Source: Clarkia xantiana subsp. parviflora
Lineage: Eukaryota; Streptophyta; Magnoliopsida; Myrtales; Onagraceae
NCBI GenBank assembly: GCA_036873135.1
Contig: JAPTYO010000017.1
Span: 5,146,001 to 5,210,000 of the forward strand
DNA: 64,000 bases
Direction: 5' to 3'
The notes under the pieces were generated by a model that worked only from the letters and a program-made list of their open reading frames with translations, was not told the DNA's origin and ran no database searches. A program made the translations under genes and the position numbers. This document shows, piece after piece, positions 21,268-31,808 of this stretch (position 1 is its first letter; every line of letters begins with the position of its first letter).

Positions 21268-22006
21268 TGATGAGTTCCGATGTAATCGTTAGCCCCGTTA
21301 ACAGTCACTAGACGGCGAGTAAGCCCAATGGTCCTTATAAAAGACCTGGAAGGTCCAGAGGCCCAGTATGAAGGGTCCCGATGAGATCGGTCCTGATATA
21401 TAAGCTGAGCGCTCCCGACAAGAAGCCTCTGAGTAGGCCCCGATATGCCTTTGAGAAGGCCCCGATAATAAAGCCCCGAGGAAGCTGGACCTGTCTCGTG
21501 AGACAAGGGGTCCTGGGTGGTGACCTAGAATAAGATAACTCTGGAGTCCCCGATATGAACTGGGACTTGTGAACAGAGGATAAGACCAAGAAACCCGCCT
21601 ACTAGATAGAGTAGTGGGGAAACGGTTGAGATACAGATAACCTCCCCCGAGATACGCAGGGCGTGCCCGAGATACGCGGAACGTGGGCGAGATACGCGGA
21701 GCGTGGGGCGAGATACACGGAATCCCGAACGAGATATACGGAATCGTGGGTAAAACTGCCAGGCGCAGTTACAGGTAACTGAGTAACTTCCCCTCCTATA
21801 TAAAGGAGGAAGTTACCTCAGAAAACACACATTCTAATACGAACTTAGATTACTGCTTACCACCCCATCGTTCATACACTCATTTAGGCATCGGAGAGGG
21901 ATTCTGGGTCACCACCCAGGTCATCCCCTTTTGCAGGATTACGCGGAGCCCGGGAGTTCAAGCCTTTCCGTCAAGAACGTAACGGAGCTTCGCCCGTGAT
22001 CCAACA
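21268..22006 (+). repeat. 5' LTR of element 2 (739 bp)
   Basis: TGATGAG...CCAACA. Five imperfect copies of a roughly 20-bp motif (gagatacgcggaacgtgggc type) at about 21648-21750 lie just upstream of the TATA box ctatataaag at 21797-21806. Confidence 0.93.
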
Positions 22007-22007
22007 T

Positions 22008-22025
22008 TGGCGCCGTCTGTGGGAA
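22008..22025 (+). other. Primer binding site of element 2
   Basis: TGGCGCCGTCTGTGGGAA, one base after the LTR. Confidence 0.88.
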
Positions 22026-22060
22026 GCTTACGAAAAGCCAAAATAGTTTCTACTAGATCG

Positions 22061-22189
22061 ATGGCTGGTGGTGGCAAGAAGAAGCAAGTCCAGGCCGGCA
22101 GTTCTCGCCCTGCTGGAACTGTGAATTCCCCGTTGCTGGAGCATGCTGCTGAACAAGGTGAGCACCCTGCTGTTTCTCAGACATGGTGA
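22061..22189 (+). pseudogene. Gag N-terminus of element 2 (out of frame with gag-pol)
   Basis: ATG 22061 opens MAGGGKKKQVQAGSSRPAG, matching the gag starts of elements E (55699 on minus) and D (48322 on minus). The frame runs to a TGA at 22187-22189. The main gag-pol frame is a different one, so a small indel near 22180 separates the natural start from the rest. The 22143 start of the long frame is only the first Met of that frame. Confidence 0.75.
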
Positions 22190-25100
22190 AGATTATGAGG
22201 TCTCAGTCCGAGACACGGCGGTGAACATGCAAGATATCCCGCGAAGGGAGGTGGATGCTCCTCCAAATCCGGTGGTGCACAGAGAAGAAATCCCGCGGAG
22301 GGAGGTAGGTGCTTCCTCAAACTCGGAGTTGGCTAAGGCAGTAGCAGATGCTATGCCCATGTTCTTAGCGGCCATGGAAGCTCTGCTGGACAAAAGAGAG
22401 GCTGCCAGGAGGGCAGAGGAGTTGCCTCCACAGGAAGAGTTGCCTCTACCTCCTCCAAGGGGGGTTCAAGAAGAACAGGAGGTTCAGCCCAGGAATAAGG
22501 GTAAGGAACCCGCACACTCGGAGAAGTTCGTGGTTGATGGTCCCGGACCACTGCAACACAGGACCATTCCCCTGAATGGCCCCATCACCCCCGACCAGGT
22601 GGTGAAAATTGTCAACATCTGCATGGGCGACCAGAAGCATATGACATCGGAGCTGAGGGACCGATCCACTCATCCTTTTGTTCCATGGCTATTGGATACT
22701 GTCGCCCCGCCAGGGCTAGGCATCCCGACCATCAAGGAGTACGATGGTGAAGGAGACCCGGTCCGCCATGTTCAGAGGCATGTCCAGGCCTGTATGGGTA
22801 GGACCTCGAATGATGACCTCGTGTGTTCGCTGTTCCCGATCACCTTGGGAGAAAGGGCCATGACATGGTTTTTCAGCCTACCGCCGGGAAGCATTACTTG
22901 CTGGGCTGATATGCACGACCGCTTCATCAAGCAATATCAGGGTCGTAGGCGCCTCTTGAAGAGCGTGAGGTCTTTGACCCAGGTGGTGCAGAGATCTGAC
23001 GAATCGTTGGCATATTACTACCAACGGTTCACTGCTAGTGCCGCGGAGATCGATGAGGAGATATCGGAAGGAGAGACCATCCGCACTTTCCTTCGGAACC
23101 TGACTGCTCCGTATGTTTCCGACCTGATGCACAGTGTAGCCGCGAAGGCTGTGTGGAGTATGGAGGCCTTGCAGGCAAGGGTGAAGCAGCAAATCGACGT
23201 GCAGGAGTCGAAGATTGCTGCCGGAGAGCTTGATCCTCCGAAGTCGGGAAGAGGAAAGCCATCGTCCAAGCTGTCGGATGATCTCAAAGGGAGAGACAAA
23301 TCGGAGGGAAGTAGGAGCCGTGGTCGCCCCGATAGAAGGGAGGACAAGCGTCCTCCGAGAAAGGATAACCGCGAGGGTCGTAATGTTCCCCTCAACAGTT
23401 CGATGACCTCCGTGTTAGCGGTGATGGATCGGCAGGGTCTCGCCCGATACCCCCCGAGGAAAGAAGTTGAATTCTTGGGAGGTCGCTCTGATCGTTACTG
23501 TCGGTACCATCGAGCCAATGGTCACGACACAGATAACTGTCGGGAGCTGAAGAAGGAGATAGAAAAGCTGATCCAGAAGGGGAAGCTTAAGGAGTTCGTC
23601 GGAAGGGGACGGTGCCGATCCCGTTCCAAGACTCGGTCACGGTCTCGTTCCAAGTCCCGCGACCGTTCCCCAAAGAAGAAGAAGGTTGCGCCGGAATCCT
23701 CCGGTGCCCGTAAGGAGAGGCGGGGAACCATTAACGTCATTCACGGAGGAATGGCGGCGGGAGGTGATACCTCCGCTTCTCGGGAGAATTATGCTTCCCG
23801 TATCTCTGCTGCTGTGGTGTTAGGAAAGAGGTCCCGGTCTTGGACTTTAAAGGAAGAAATGGTGATTTCTTTCTCAGCGGAGGATTTGATAGGCGTGGAG
23901 TGCCCCCACGATGACGCCTTGGTCGTTACCCTGGATGTGGATGGATTCGAGATGAAGCGGATCCTGATAGATGGAGGGAGCTTCTCCGACATTCTGTTTA
24001 TGGACGCTCTGGAGGCCATGAGAAAGACGAAGAAAGACCTGACGCAGGTGAACTTCCCGATGGTAGGATTCTCTGGCTCTACTTCCTATCCGTTGGTTAT
24101 GATTACCTTACCGGTGGAATTCGGTATTGGCTGGAAGGTGGAACGGCGAAACGTGGATTTCGTCGTGGTAGAGTATGCGGGGACGTATAACGCTATTATC
24201 GCGAGGACCACCATCAACCCACTCATGGCAGTCGCCTCGACCGTCCACCAGAAGATGAAGTTCCCGACTGACAATGGGGTTGGAGAAGTCAAGGGTGACC
24301 AGGTGGCATCCAGAAGGTGTTATGTTAACGCCACCCGAAGGAGAAGGAGGGAAGCTATGGCTGTCCTTCAGACTGATGCCGATCCTCGAGAGGAGTTTGG
24401 GCGTCCCGCCCCCATGGAGGATCTGAAAGAGGTCGAGATTGACGGACCTCAAAGAAAGGTGAAGATCGGGTCTGCTTTGTCGAAGGAAAGAGCCCGAGAT
24501 TTAATCGAGCTCCTGAAGGAGTTTAAGGAGCTGTTTGCTTGGTCCCCGAGCGATATGCCAGGAATCAGCCCCGACGTGATAGTGCACGAGCTGAAGATTG
24601 ATCCCGCGATCAAGCCTATCGCGCAGAAGAGGCGTCCGATGGGCGCGGATAAGAGGGTCGCGATACAGCAGGAGGTGGGCAGGTTGCTCGACGCTGGATT
24701 CATCAAGGAGCTCCGATTCCAGACTTGGGTCGCTAACCCGGTCCTGGTGAGAAAGTGTAATGGGAAGTGGCGGATGTGTGTCGATTTCCGCGACTTGAAC
24801 AAGGCCTGCCCGAAGGATTGTTATCCGCTCCCGAGGATTGATCAGTTGGTGGATGCCACATCGGGACAAGAGCTGCTGAGCTTCATGGACGCTTATTCTG
24901 GTTATAACCAGATCAAGATGGCGAAGGAAGATGCCCCTCACATAGCCTTCTATGCTGATAGTGATGTTTATCACTACGACGTTATGCCCTTCGGGCTGAT
25001 CAATGCTGAAGCAACTTACCAGAGGATGGTGAACAAGTTGTTCGGGGACATGCTGGGAAAGACCATGGAGGCTTATGTGGATGACATGCTGGTGAAGTCC

Positions 25101-27164
25101 CGACAGGTAGGAGACCATGTCCAAAACTTGGCGGCGTTTGAGCGGATGAAGTTTCATCTGGTTCGTTTGAACCCAGACAAGTGCGCTTTCGGGGTGAACT
25201 CGGGAAAATTCCTGGGATTTATGGTGAGCCAGAGAGGAATCGAGGTGAATCCTGAGAAGCTGAGAGCAATCGAGGAGATGCAGTGTCCGAAAACCCATCG
25301 GGAGGTCCAGGTGCTGAATGGACGATTAGCCGCGATGAATCGTTTCCTGTCTAAGGCGAGCGATCGAGCCATGCCATTTTTTGATGTGCTGAGGGCTCAC
25401 AAGAAGTTTGAATGGTCCGACAAGTGCGAGGAGGCATTCCAAGTACTTAAGCAGCACCTCCGTACCCTCCCGCCATTGGCAAAACCGGTTCCAGGCGGTC
25501 CGCTTTATCTCTATTTGTCTGTTTCTGAAGTCGCTGTTAGCTCTATTTTAATAAAGATTGTCAAGGGCAACCAAGTTCCTGTTTATTATGTAAGCAAGGA
25601 GTTTGCCAAATCTGAAATAAATTATCTCGCTATTGAGAAGTGTCTCTTTGCGTTGATTGTTGCTGCTCGAAAGCTACGGCCTTACTTCCATGCCCACGAA
25701 GTTACGGTGTTAACTAATCAGCCCTTGAAGCACTTTTTGAACCGACCAGAGGCGTCGGGGAGATTGGTAAAATGGGCCATCGAGCTTACGGAGTTCCGTA
25801 TCCACTTTGCTCCAAGGACATCTATTAAGGGCCAGGCATTGGCAGATTTTATAGCAGAGTCTACAACACCCGATCTGGAAGAAGCAGGTCCTGTAGAGGG
25901 GGCAACCATGGAGGTCCCGATAGCAGAACAGCCAGAACAGCCAAATGAGGAGAACACCTGTGAGATGTACACTGATGGTTCATCGAGTGTAGAAGGATCG
26001 GGGGCAGGATTTGTATTGATACCGCCCGGTGGAGACGAGCCCCTGCGATATGCCTTGGCCTTGACGTTTAAGGCCACCAACAATGAAGCTGAGTATGAGG
26101 CTCTCATCACGGGCCTTAAAATCGCCAAAGGTACGGGAGTCGGTCATTTAAAAGTGAAGTGTGATGCCAGCTTGATCGTGAATCAAGTCCAGGGGAATTA
26201 TGAAGCCAAGAGCCCGACAATGAGGAAGTATTTTCACGAGGTGCGGACTTTGAAGGGAAGCTTCAAAAGCTTCGACATTGAGGCAATCCCGAGGGAAGAA
26301 AACGCGGAAGCAGACGCTTTAAGCAAGTTTGCTCTAGTTGTAGCCCCCGAGGAGAGTCGGAAGGTGCACTTTCTGGAGAGCGTGATTATCTCAACCATCG
26401 ATCCGTCGGAGGTATGCGCTATTGAAGCAGGATCGGAGGAAGAAGAGAAACCCACCTGGATTACCCCGATAGTCACATACCTGACTACGGGGGCACTCCC
26501 CGATGATGAAGTGGCAGCTGTTAGGTTGCGTCGAATCGTGAGCAACTACGTGATGGTGGACAACCAGTTATACAAGAGGGGGCATGTAAAACCTTTTCTG
26601 AAATGTGTGGCGGAGCCTGATACGAATCGGATCCTGAGAGAGTTGCACGAAGGAGTCGTGGCCTGTCATGAAGGGGCCCGATCCATTGTGAGAAAAACGT
26701 TGAATCTAGGCTACTATTGGCCTTCGATGAACAAGGAAGCGACAACGATGGTCCAATCCTGCGATGCATGCCAGAGGTACGCTCCGAATATCGTGGCTCC
26801 TGCCGCGGACTTGATGTCCATCAGAAGTGCTTGGCACTTCGCGCAGTGGGGCATTGACTTGGTGGGACCTCTTCCACAAGCAAAAGGTCAGTGCAAGTAT
26901 TTGCTCGTAGCCATTGATTACTTCTCAAAGTGGATAGAGGCTAAGGCGTTGGACAAGATGACGGGGCAGCAGATCCTCAAGTTCCTCCAAACTCAGATCG
27001 TATCCCGGTATGGGGTTCCTCGAGTGTTGATCAGCGATAATGGCCCTCCGTTTAATGGGGCTCAATTGAAGGAGTATCTGGAGGAATTGAACATCGAGCA
27101 TCGGACAGCTTCCGTCCACCATGCTCAGATCAAGGCCAAGTCGAGTCAGCCAACAAGATCGTGA
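22143..27164 (+). CDS. Gag-pol polyprotein of element 2
   Basis: One open frame of 1673 codons. Domains by residue: gag capsid core about 160-400 (EYDGEGDPVRHVQ, WFFSLPPGSI, ETIRTFLRNL); zinc-knuckle-like CRYHRANGHDTDNC about 452; arginine-serine tract about 489-516; aspartic protease with ILIDGGSFSDI about 604; RT from about 800 with RQ/KRRPMGADKR, FRDLNKACPKDCYPLP and catalytic YVDD about 977; RNase H with MYTDGSSS about 1273; integrase with an H-H-C-C zinc finger (HEGVVACHEG, CDACQ) about 1500-1540 and core D (WGIDLVG, about 1572), D (SDNGPPF, about 1630) and the following E. The polyprotein would be cut by its protease to build particles, copy RNA and integrate the DNA. The frame ends early at 27164: one base is missing near 27130 in the HAQ(T)NGQ segment, so the integrase C-terminus is out of frame. 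Confidence 0.93.
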   Translation: MLLNKVSTLLFLRHGEDYEVSVRDTAVNMQDIPRREVDAPPNPVVHREEIPRREVGASSNSELAKAVADAMPMFLAAMEALLDKREAARRAEELPPQEELPLPPPRGVQEEQEVQPRNKGKEPAHSEKFVVDGPGPLQHRTIPLNGPITPDQVVKIVNICMGDQKHMTSELRDRSTHPFVPWLLDTVAPPGLGIPTIKEYDGEGDPVRHVQRHVQACMGRTSNDDLVCSLFPITLGERAMTWFFSLPPGSITCWADMHDRFIKQYQGRRRLLKSVRSLTQVVQRSDESLAYYYQRFTASAAEIDEEISEGETIRTFLRNLTAPYVSDLMHSVAAKAVWSMEALQARVKQQIDVQESKIAAGELDPPKSGRGKPSSKLSDDLKGRDKSEGSRSRGRPDRREDKRPPRKDNREGRNVPLNSSMTSVLAVMDRQGLARYPPRKEVEFLGGRSDRYCRYHRANGHDTDNCRELKKEIEKLIQKGKLKEFVGRGRCRSRSKTRSRSRSKSRDRSPKKKKVAPESSGARKERRGTINVIHGGMAAGGDTSASRENYASRISAAVVLGKRSRSWTLKEEMVISFSAEDLIGVECPHDDALVVTLDVDGFEMKRILIDGGSFSDILFMDALEAMRKTKKDLTQVNFPMVGFSGSTSYPLVMITLPVEFGIGWKVERRNVDFVVVEYAGTYNAIIARTTINPLMAVASTVHQKMKFPTDNGVGEVKGDQVASRRCYVNATRRRRREAMAVLQTDADPREEFGRPAPMEDLKEVEIDGPQRKVKIGSALSKERARDLIELLKEFKELFAWSPSDMPGISPDVIVHELKIDPAIKPIAQKRRPMGADKRVAIQQEVGRLLDAGFIKELRFQTWVANPVLVRKCNGKWRMCVDFRDLNKACPKDCYPLPRIDQLVDATSGQELLSFMDAYSGYNQIKMAKEDAPHIAFYADSDVYHYDVMPFGLINAEATYQRMVNKLFGDMLGKTMEAYVDDMLVKSRQVGDHVQNLAAFERMKFHLVRLNPDKCAFGVNSGKFLGFMVSQRGIEVNPEKLRAIEEMQCPKTHREVQVLNGRLAAMNRFLSKASDRAMPFFDVLRAHKKFEWSDKCEEAFQVLKQHLRTLPPLAKPVPGGPLYLYLSVSEVAVSSILIKIVKGNQVPVYYVSKEFAKSEINYLAIEKCLFALIVAARKLRPYFHAHEVTVLTNQPLKHFLNRPEASGRLVKWAIELTEFRIHFAPRTSIKGQALADFIAESTTPDLEEAGPVEGATMEVPIAEQPEQPNEENTCEMYTDGSSSVEGSGAGFVLIPPGGDEPLRYALALTFKATNNEAEYEALITGLKIAKGTGVGHLKVKCDASLIVNQVQGNYEAKSPTMRKYFHEVRTLKGSFKSFDIEAIPREENAEADALSKFALVVAPEESRKVHFLESVIISTIDPSEVCAIEAGSEEEEKPTWITPIVTYLTTGALPDDEVAAVRLRRIVSNYVMVDNQLYKRGHVKPFLKCVAEPDTNRILRELHEGVVACHEGARSIVRKTLNLGYYWPSMNKEATTMVQSCDACQRYAPNIVAPAADLMSIRSAWHFAQWGIDLVGPLPQAKGQCKYLLVAIDYFSKWIEAKALDKMTGQQILKFLQTQIVSRYGVPRVLISDNGPPFNGAQLKEYLEELNIEHRTASVHHAQIKAKSSQPTRS

Positions 27165-27686
27165 TGGATGGCTTGAAGAAGAGGGTCTATGCCTTGCAGG
27201 GTCATTGGCTAGATGAGCTTGAAAACGTGCTGTGGGCTGTTAGAACAACACCCAAGCAATCGACGGGGGAAACTCCGTTTGGCCTTGTTTACGGCATGGA
27301 GGCAGTTGCTCCCGTGGAGATAGCGGTGGCATCCCATCAGGAGGTATTATGAGCCTCTGACGAACGAGGAAATGAGACGTCTGGACTTGGACTTGCTCGA
27401 AGAGAAAAGGTGGAAGGCTGATGAAGTTCAGGCTCGGATGCGTCTGGCGACAGCCAGGTACTATAATCGGTGGGTCAAGTCCCGACAATTCTTCGTGGGA
27501 GAACTTGTTTGGCGGAGGAATGAGTTCGTCCATCAAGACCGAATCAACAAGCTATCACCGAAATGGGAGGGACCTTACAAGATCGTAGGGATGCCAACCC
27601 CGAATGCGTACAAGCTAGAAGACCTTGATGGCAAGATGTTGAAACATTCCTTCAGTGGCGCACACTTGAAGAAGTATCATGTTTGA
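27131..27686 (+). pseudogene. Integrase C-terminus of element 2 (frameshifted)
   Basis: The remainder of integrase is in two further frames. 27161-27352 covers LDELENVLWAVRTTPKQST and PFGLVYGMEAVAPVEI. After a 2-base loss near 27345, 27372-27686 covers RLDLDLLEEKR, ARYYNR and KWEGPYKIVGMPTPNAYKL, ending HLKKYHV. The same region is one open frame in element E (49557-50729), which shows where the two breaks are. Confidence 0.88.
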
Positions 27687-27689
27687 TAT

Positions 27690-28340
27690 TAAATCGCCTT
27701 AAGAGGTGCATGATGTTAAGTCGCCGCGAATGGCGCAAGTTGTCTATCGATTGATCCGATGTAAGCCAGCTTTGAGTTATTAATGAATAAAAGAGGTTGC
27801 TTCCGATCAAATTGCTTTTAGATTTATTCTAACTGTTAGTAAGTCGTTCGAAGGACGCGATAAAAAGCCTTCCGAGGTACGATTAAAAAGCCTTACGAGG
27901 TACGAGTAAGTCGCCTTTATGGCGCGATAAAAAGCCTTTCGAGGTACGGACAAAAGCCTTACGGGGTATGAGTAAGTCGTCTTTATGATGCAACCAAAAG
28001 CCTAGGTATGAAAAAGCCCTAACGGGTCCGCATAAGTCGTCTATATGATGCAGCAAAAAGCCTTAAGGGGTACGATTAAGTCGTCTGGAATGACGCGATA
28101 AAAGCCCTAAGGGGTACGATTAAGTCGTCTAGAATGGCGTGATAAAAGCCTTAAAGGGTGCGAAAAAATCATCTTAAGTGATGTGTGAAAATGCCTTGAA
28201 TGGCATGGATGAGAAACCTTAAGTGGTAAAGTCCCGAGGAAAAATGTCACGAAGGACATATGAAATCACATTAAATGATATGGATGAGAAACCTTAAGTG
28301 GTGAAGTCCCGAATAAAGCATCGGAAAGATGCGTTGGAAC
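27690..28340. repeat. Tandem repeat array at the convergent junction of element 2
   Basis: Degenerate units of roughly 40-45 bp alternate aagtcgtctttatg / aagtcgcctttatggcgc with aaaagccttacgaggtacg. It lies between the end of gag-pol and the end of the antisense ORF and is related in wording to the arrays of element E. Confidence 0.8.
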
Positions 28341-28504
28341 GTTTTAAGTAACGAATCTAAAGTCTCTTTAAGTAGTGCAACGATTATCGAGACCAAAATA
28401 GATGAAAGGAATTTCTCATAAGGGCTCGAAGGCCTAAGGGTTCCGATACAAAGAGACAAGGAGGATACAAGGAGAAAAATTACAAGGACTTAAAGAATAA
28501 AGCA
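28341..28504. other. Spacer, no gene
   Basis: 3' flank of antisense ORF B; nothing else seen. Confidence 0.4.
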
Positions 28505-31203
28505 TTAAGCTTGGTCCTTGTTGGAAGTGGGGTCCTCAGTAGCTTTGGAGGGAGCAAGAATCGAGGGGTCCTGGGCAGAAGGCTCCGCAGTCTGTGGAGT
28601 CGGGTCCGCGGCATCGACCTCATCACTCTCCGCGGGGAGGCTGAAGTATTTCTCCGCGAAGGGGGCGAGGGTCTCGGACTTCTTGAAGTCGATGGAATCC
28701 TCGTATGCCGTGTAAAGTTCCTCGACGGCATTGAACAGAAAGTTCTCCACCTCGGTTTTGCAGAACCCCACGGCATCCGCCTTGAAGTCATCAGAATTCC
28801 GATACTCCTCGCGACCCTCCTCGCGACCCTTTTGACGACCCTCCTCGTGACCTTGAGCCTTTGCCTCAGCCAGCTTGGCAGGAAATTCAGCCTTCTCGGC
28901 TTCAAGTCCCGCCTTGGCTTCCGCGAGAATGTCCTTCTCGAAGATGAGATGCCTCTTCTCCGCCTCGTGCCGCTGTTGTTCCTCCTTGAGTATCCTCCGC
29001 TCCCGACGTAGCACGGCTTCATGATCTTGAACCTGCTTGTGCAGGCTCATAGCCTTCTCGCCAAGGAGGGTATGTTCCTTGGCTATCTTCTCCCTCGCCG
29101 CCAGAGTGCTGGCAAGGTCCTCCTGGAGTTTGGCCAAGGCCCTGGGGTCCGACCTGGCTTGCTCTTCCTCCAAAGCACCCTTCAGAGCCAGGATGTAACC
29201 AAAGCACCGCTGCTGGTTCGCCGTTTCCTAAGGCAGAAGGGAAAGAAATTAAGGCTCGATAATTGAAGGCAAGAACAACAAAGGAAAGAACAAAAGCGAG
29301 AGTAAAGTTTTACCTCCATCCGACGAATAGCTTTATCGCGAAGGTCTTCCTCGATATCCTCCCGCGTCAAGGAGATTGGGCGTCTCAAGGCTAGTGGAAC
29401 TGACCTTGCCAGCAGATGTAGGGCCAGTTCTGGTTGAAGGTCTCCCCGATGGAGTGGGACCCCTTAAAGAGACTCGATCGGGTTTCAGGGAACCGTCTCT
29501 TGATCGGGGGTGTAAACCGGGTAGAGGTTCCCATCCACGGGGAGAGGAGGGATGACCTTGGAAGACTCGGTCGGAGGAGCTCGGTCGGGGGCTCCGGAGT
29601 TGGAGAACGAAGATCCAGGGGAGGACTCCGAGACACGTCCTCCTCCACAGTTGGCCTCAGGATGCTTCGACCTGGCCTTTGGCGGGGTAGCAAGCCACCT
29701 TCATTTGGCTTCTCGGAGGAGGGGGAAGCCTCCAAGTTGGTCACCCGACGGAACTGAGCTTCCGTTGGGACATCCTCAGTCATCGGCTCCTGTGGAGTCG
29801 CAGCCCTCGCTGGAGTGCCAGCCTTTTTCGGAGTAAGAGCCTCCGATGGACCTGCGGTTGCGGGACGAATGAAGTCAGGCAGAATATTATTGGGGCACCA
29901 GATGATTTGGCGCGCGATGTGTTGATCCTTTCCGAAGAAGTTGTAATATCCCGCCTTGAGGACGCGGGGGGTTTCTCCTCGAAGTATATATTTAATTTCT
30001 CGGACCCGCGACTCCCGATCAGCGGGGATAAACTCCTCGGGAACCAACCTTCTATATTTCTTAATAGCGTGGCGAACGCGCTTACCTTCCTCAGCAGTGG
30101 TGACACCGAAGGCTTGGTCTATCTCCTCTCTTCTGGCCCGCTTGGCCAACCCGACCTGTTCCTCGGTCGGAGGAGCTGCAGAAGAAGAGGCTCCCCTCTT
30201 CAAGGACTTCCGACTTCGCTTGGAGGAGCCTTGAACAGCATCAGTCTCCCCCTGCTACAACACGAGATGAGTCAGCAGAGATGCCTTCTTGGCTGCAAAA
30301 TCAAAATAAAAGGCAGTTAGAAGTGTTACCCGGATAACCAAATTCTCGGAAACGGAATCGAGGAGTTGGACTCCGATCTGGATTAAGTCCCCCTCCGCAA
30401 GCTTATTGGCGTCGAGGGGAACGAAGGATTCCTCCCAACGGTAAAGCTGGACCAGCTGAAGAGTGTTGAAGTCATCCTCGGTGTAGACTTCGAGCTTGGG
30501 GGCAGGGTCCGCCACAACCTCCCATCGGGGCCATGGGATAGAGCTATTCTGGACGAAGAAGTAATACTTCTTCCATCCGCTATTGTCGGACCCTGAGTCA
30601 CGAATGAGCACCCGATCCTTGTTAAACTTCCAGGTCTCACCATCCCAGCCAAACCGAGAAAGTTGCTCCTTGGTCCATTTGGGGAGTCGGGGAGTGAAGG
30701 AGCAGACACCAGCCTTATTGCACTTCATCCCATAGAAGGTGCGGAAAAGCAGCAAGCTGTACGTCCACTGCTGGCGGAGGCACAGAACCTGGAAGGCATT
30801 CCACACGCGGATAGCGTGTGGAGAGAAGGTGCTTGGATGCGTCTTATAGAAGTTGCACATCTCCACCAGATTCCCGCAAAAAGGGAATCGAATCCCAGCG
30901 TTTATTTGTCCGGTGGATACGAACACCTCTCCTTCCCGAGGACGCGCGATAATATGCTTTCTCCTGGTGGTTGGATGAGACTCGTAGGGGAAGCGGGGTT
31001 CCCAGGCTGAAGTAATGCAGCCTTCTCGGAGAGCAGCCTCGTACAAGGTCTCAGAGATCTCGTTAGTAGCAAGCTCAAAGATAAAGGGGTTCCTTTCTCC
31101 GGAACTGGCCTCGTCTAAAAACGGCCATAATAGGAAAACTCAGGAAAGGAAAAGCAGACAAATTCAGTAAATGAAAGCAGAGAATGAAAACCTTACCAGA
31201 CAT
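28505..31203 (-). pseudogene. Antisense additional ORF B of element 2 (gypsy-type transposon domain, coiled coil)
   Basis: Minus-strand exons by splice signals: ATGTCTG at 31197-31203 followed by a GTAAGG donor; 31114 to about 30330; 30292 to about 29316; and 29227-28505. Exon 2 has the putative gypsy-type transposon domain (FSPHAIRVWNAFQVLC, SLLLFRTFYGMKCN, YFFVQNSSIPWPRWE). Exon 3 has GETPRVLKAGYYNFFGKDQH and a Pro/Ser-rich tail. The last exon is a long coiled coil (QEDLASTLAAREKIA; AEAKAGLEAEKAEF) followed by FCKTEVENFLFNAVEELY and an acidic Pro/Ser/Thr-rich end. An in-frame TAG stands at 30255-30257 where C and D have AAG, and a 2-base insertion near 29440 shifts the frame late in exon 3. 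Function unknown. Confidence 0.7.
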
Positions 31204-31368
31204 AGTAGATGATGGGTTGAAGAGGACGAAGAAAGATTTTGACGGCTGGAGGCCTTGGATCACCGGAAAATCAGACAAAACTTGGAGAAAAAGCTTCGAG
31301 GTTCGTCAATGGCAGAATTTCCAGAAATCAAAACGGTAGGGAAGGAGTGAATAGTGCCTGGGTTTTGG

Positions 31369-31378
31369 CTTTTATAGG
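31369..31378 (-). promoter_or_regulatory. Putative TATA box of antisense ORF B
   Basis: Minus strand CCTATAAAAG, about 165 bp upstream of the ATG. Elements E and D have the same cctataaaa at a similar distance. Confidence 0.65.
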
Positions 31379-31651
31379 CAAAATGACTGCTTGACAGACT
31401 CAAATCTGGGCCGTTGAAGATGAAACGACTCGATCTTGATCGCCGAGATTATAGGGGACAGTACGGAAGAGACGTTTATGACGTAATATTGCTTTTTCAG
31501 AAAGTAGCAGTCACGCCGGTTTAGGCGTCGTTTCATTATCCCTAGCATTTAATGCTACAGTAACCGAGGAGTCTCCTCGGATTTGGCAACTGTCCTTAGA
31601 GTCTGAGGAATTATGAGTGAGAAGCTCTGTTATTCAAGAATTGTGCCTAAG

Positions 31652-31762
31652 GTAAAAGCCTCCGATGGTGATATCGGGAGGTCTGAAGATAAAAGCCTCT
31701 GATGGTGATATCGGGAGGTCTGGAGATAAAAGCCTTCGATGATGAGGTCGGGAGGTCTGGAA
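31652..31762. repeat. Three tandem copies of a roughly 37-46 bp unit before the 3' LTR
   Basis: Unit core aaaagcctccgatggtgat followed by atcgggaggtctgg, three times with small changes, just upstream of the purine tract. Confidence 0.75.
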
Positions 31763-31796
31763 TTGGAAGACACGACGGACTGCAAGTCCCCCATGT

Positions 31797-31808
31797 CTTG
31801 GGGGCAAA
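31797..31808 (+). other. Polypurine tract of element 2
   Basis: cttgggggcaaa directly before the 3' LTR. The same sequence occurs inverted before the 3' LTR of D, with a one-base variant in E. Confidence 0.75.

Noticed and set aside
24501..25298. 265-codon minus-strand open frame
   Set aside because: It lies opposite the RT region of the gag-pol frame of element 2 and has no domain; a shadow of high-GC third positions. The same holds for the minus frames opposite RT and gag, and for plus frames 52648-53307 and 54632-55030.
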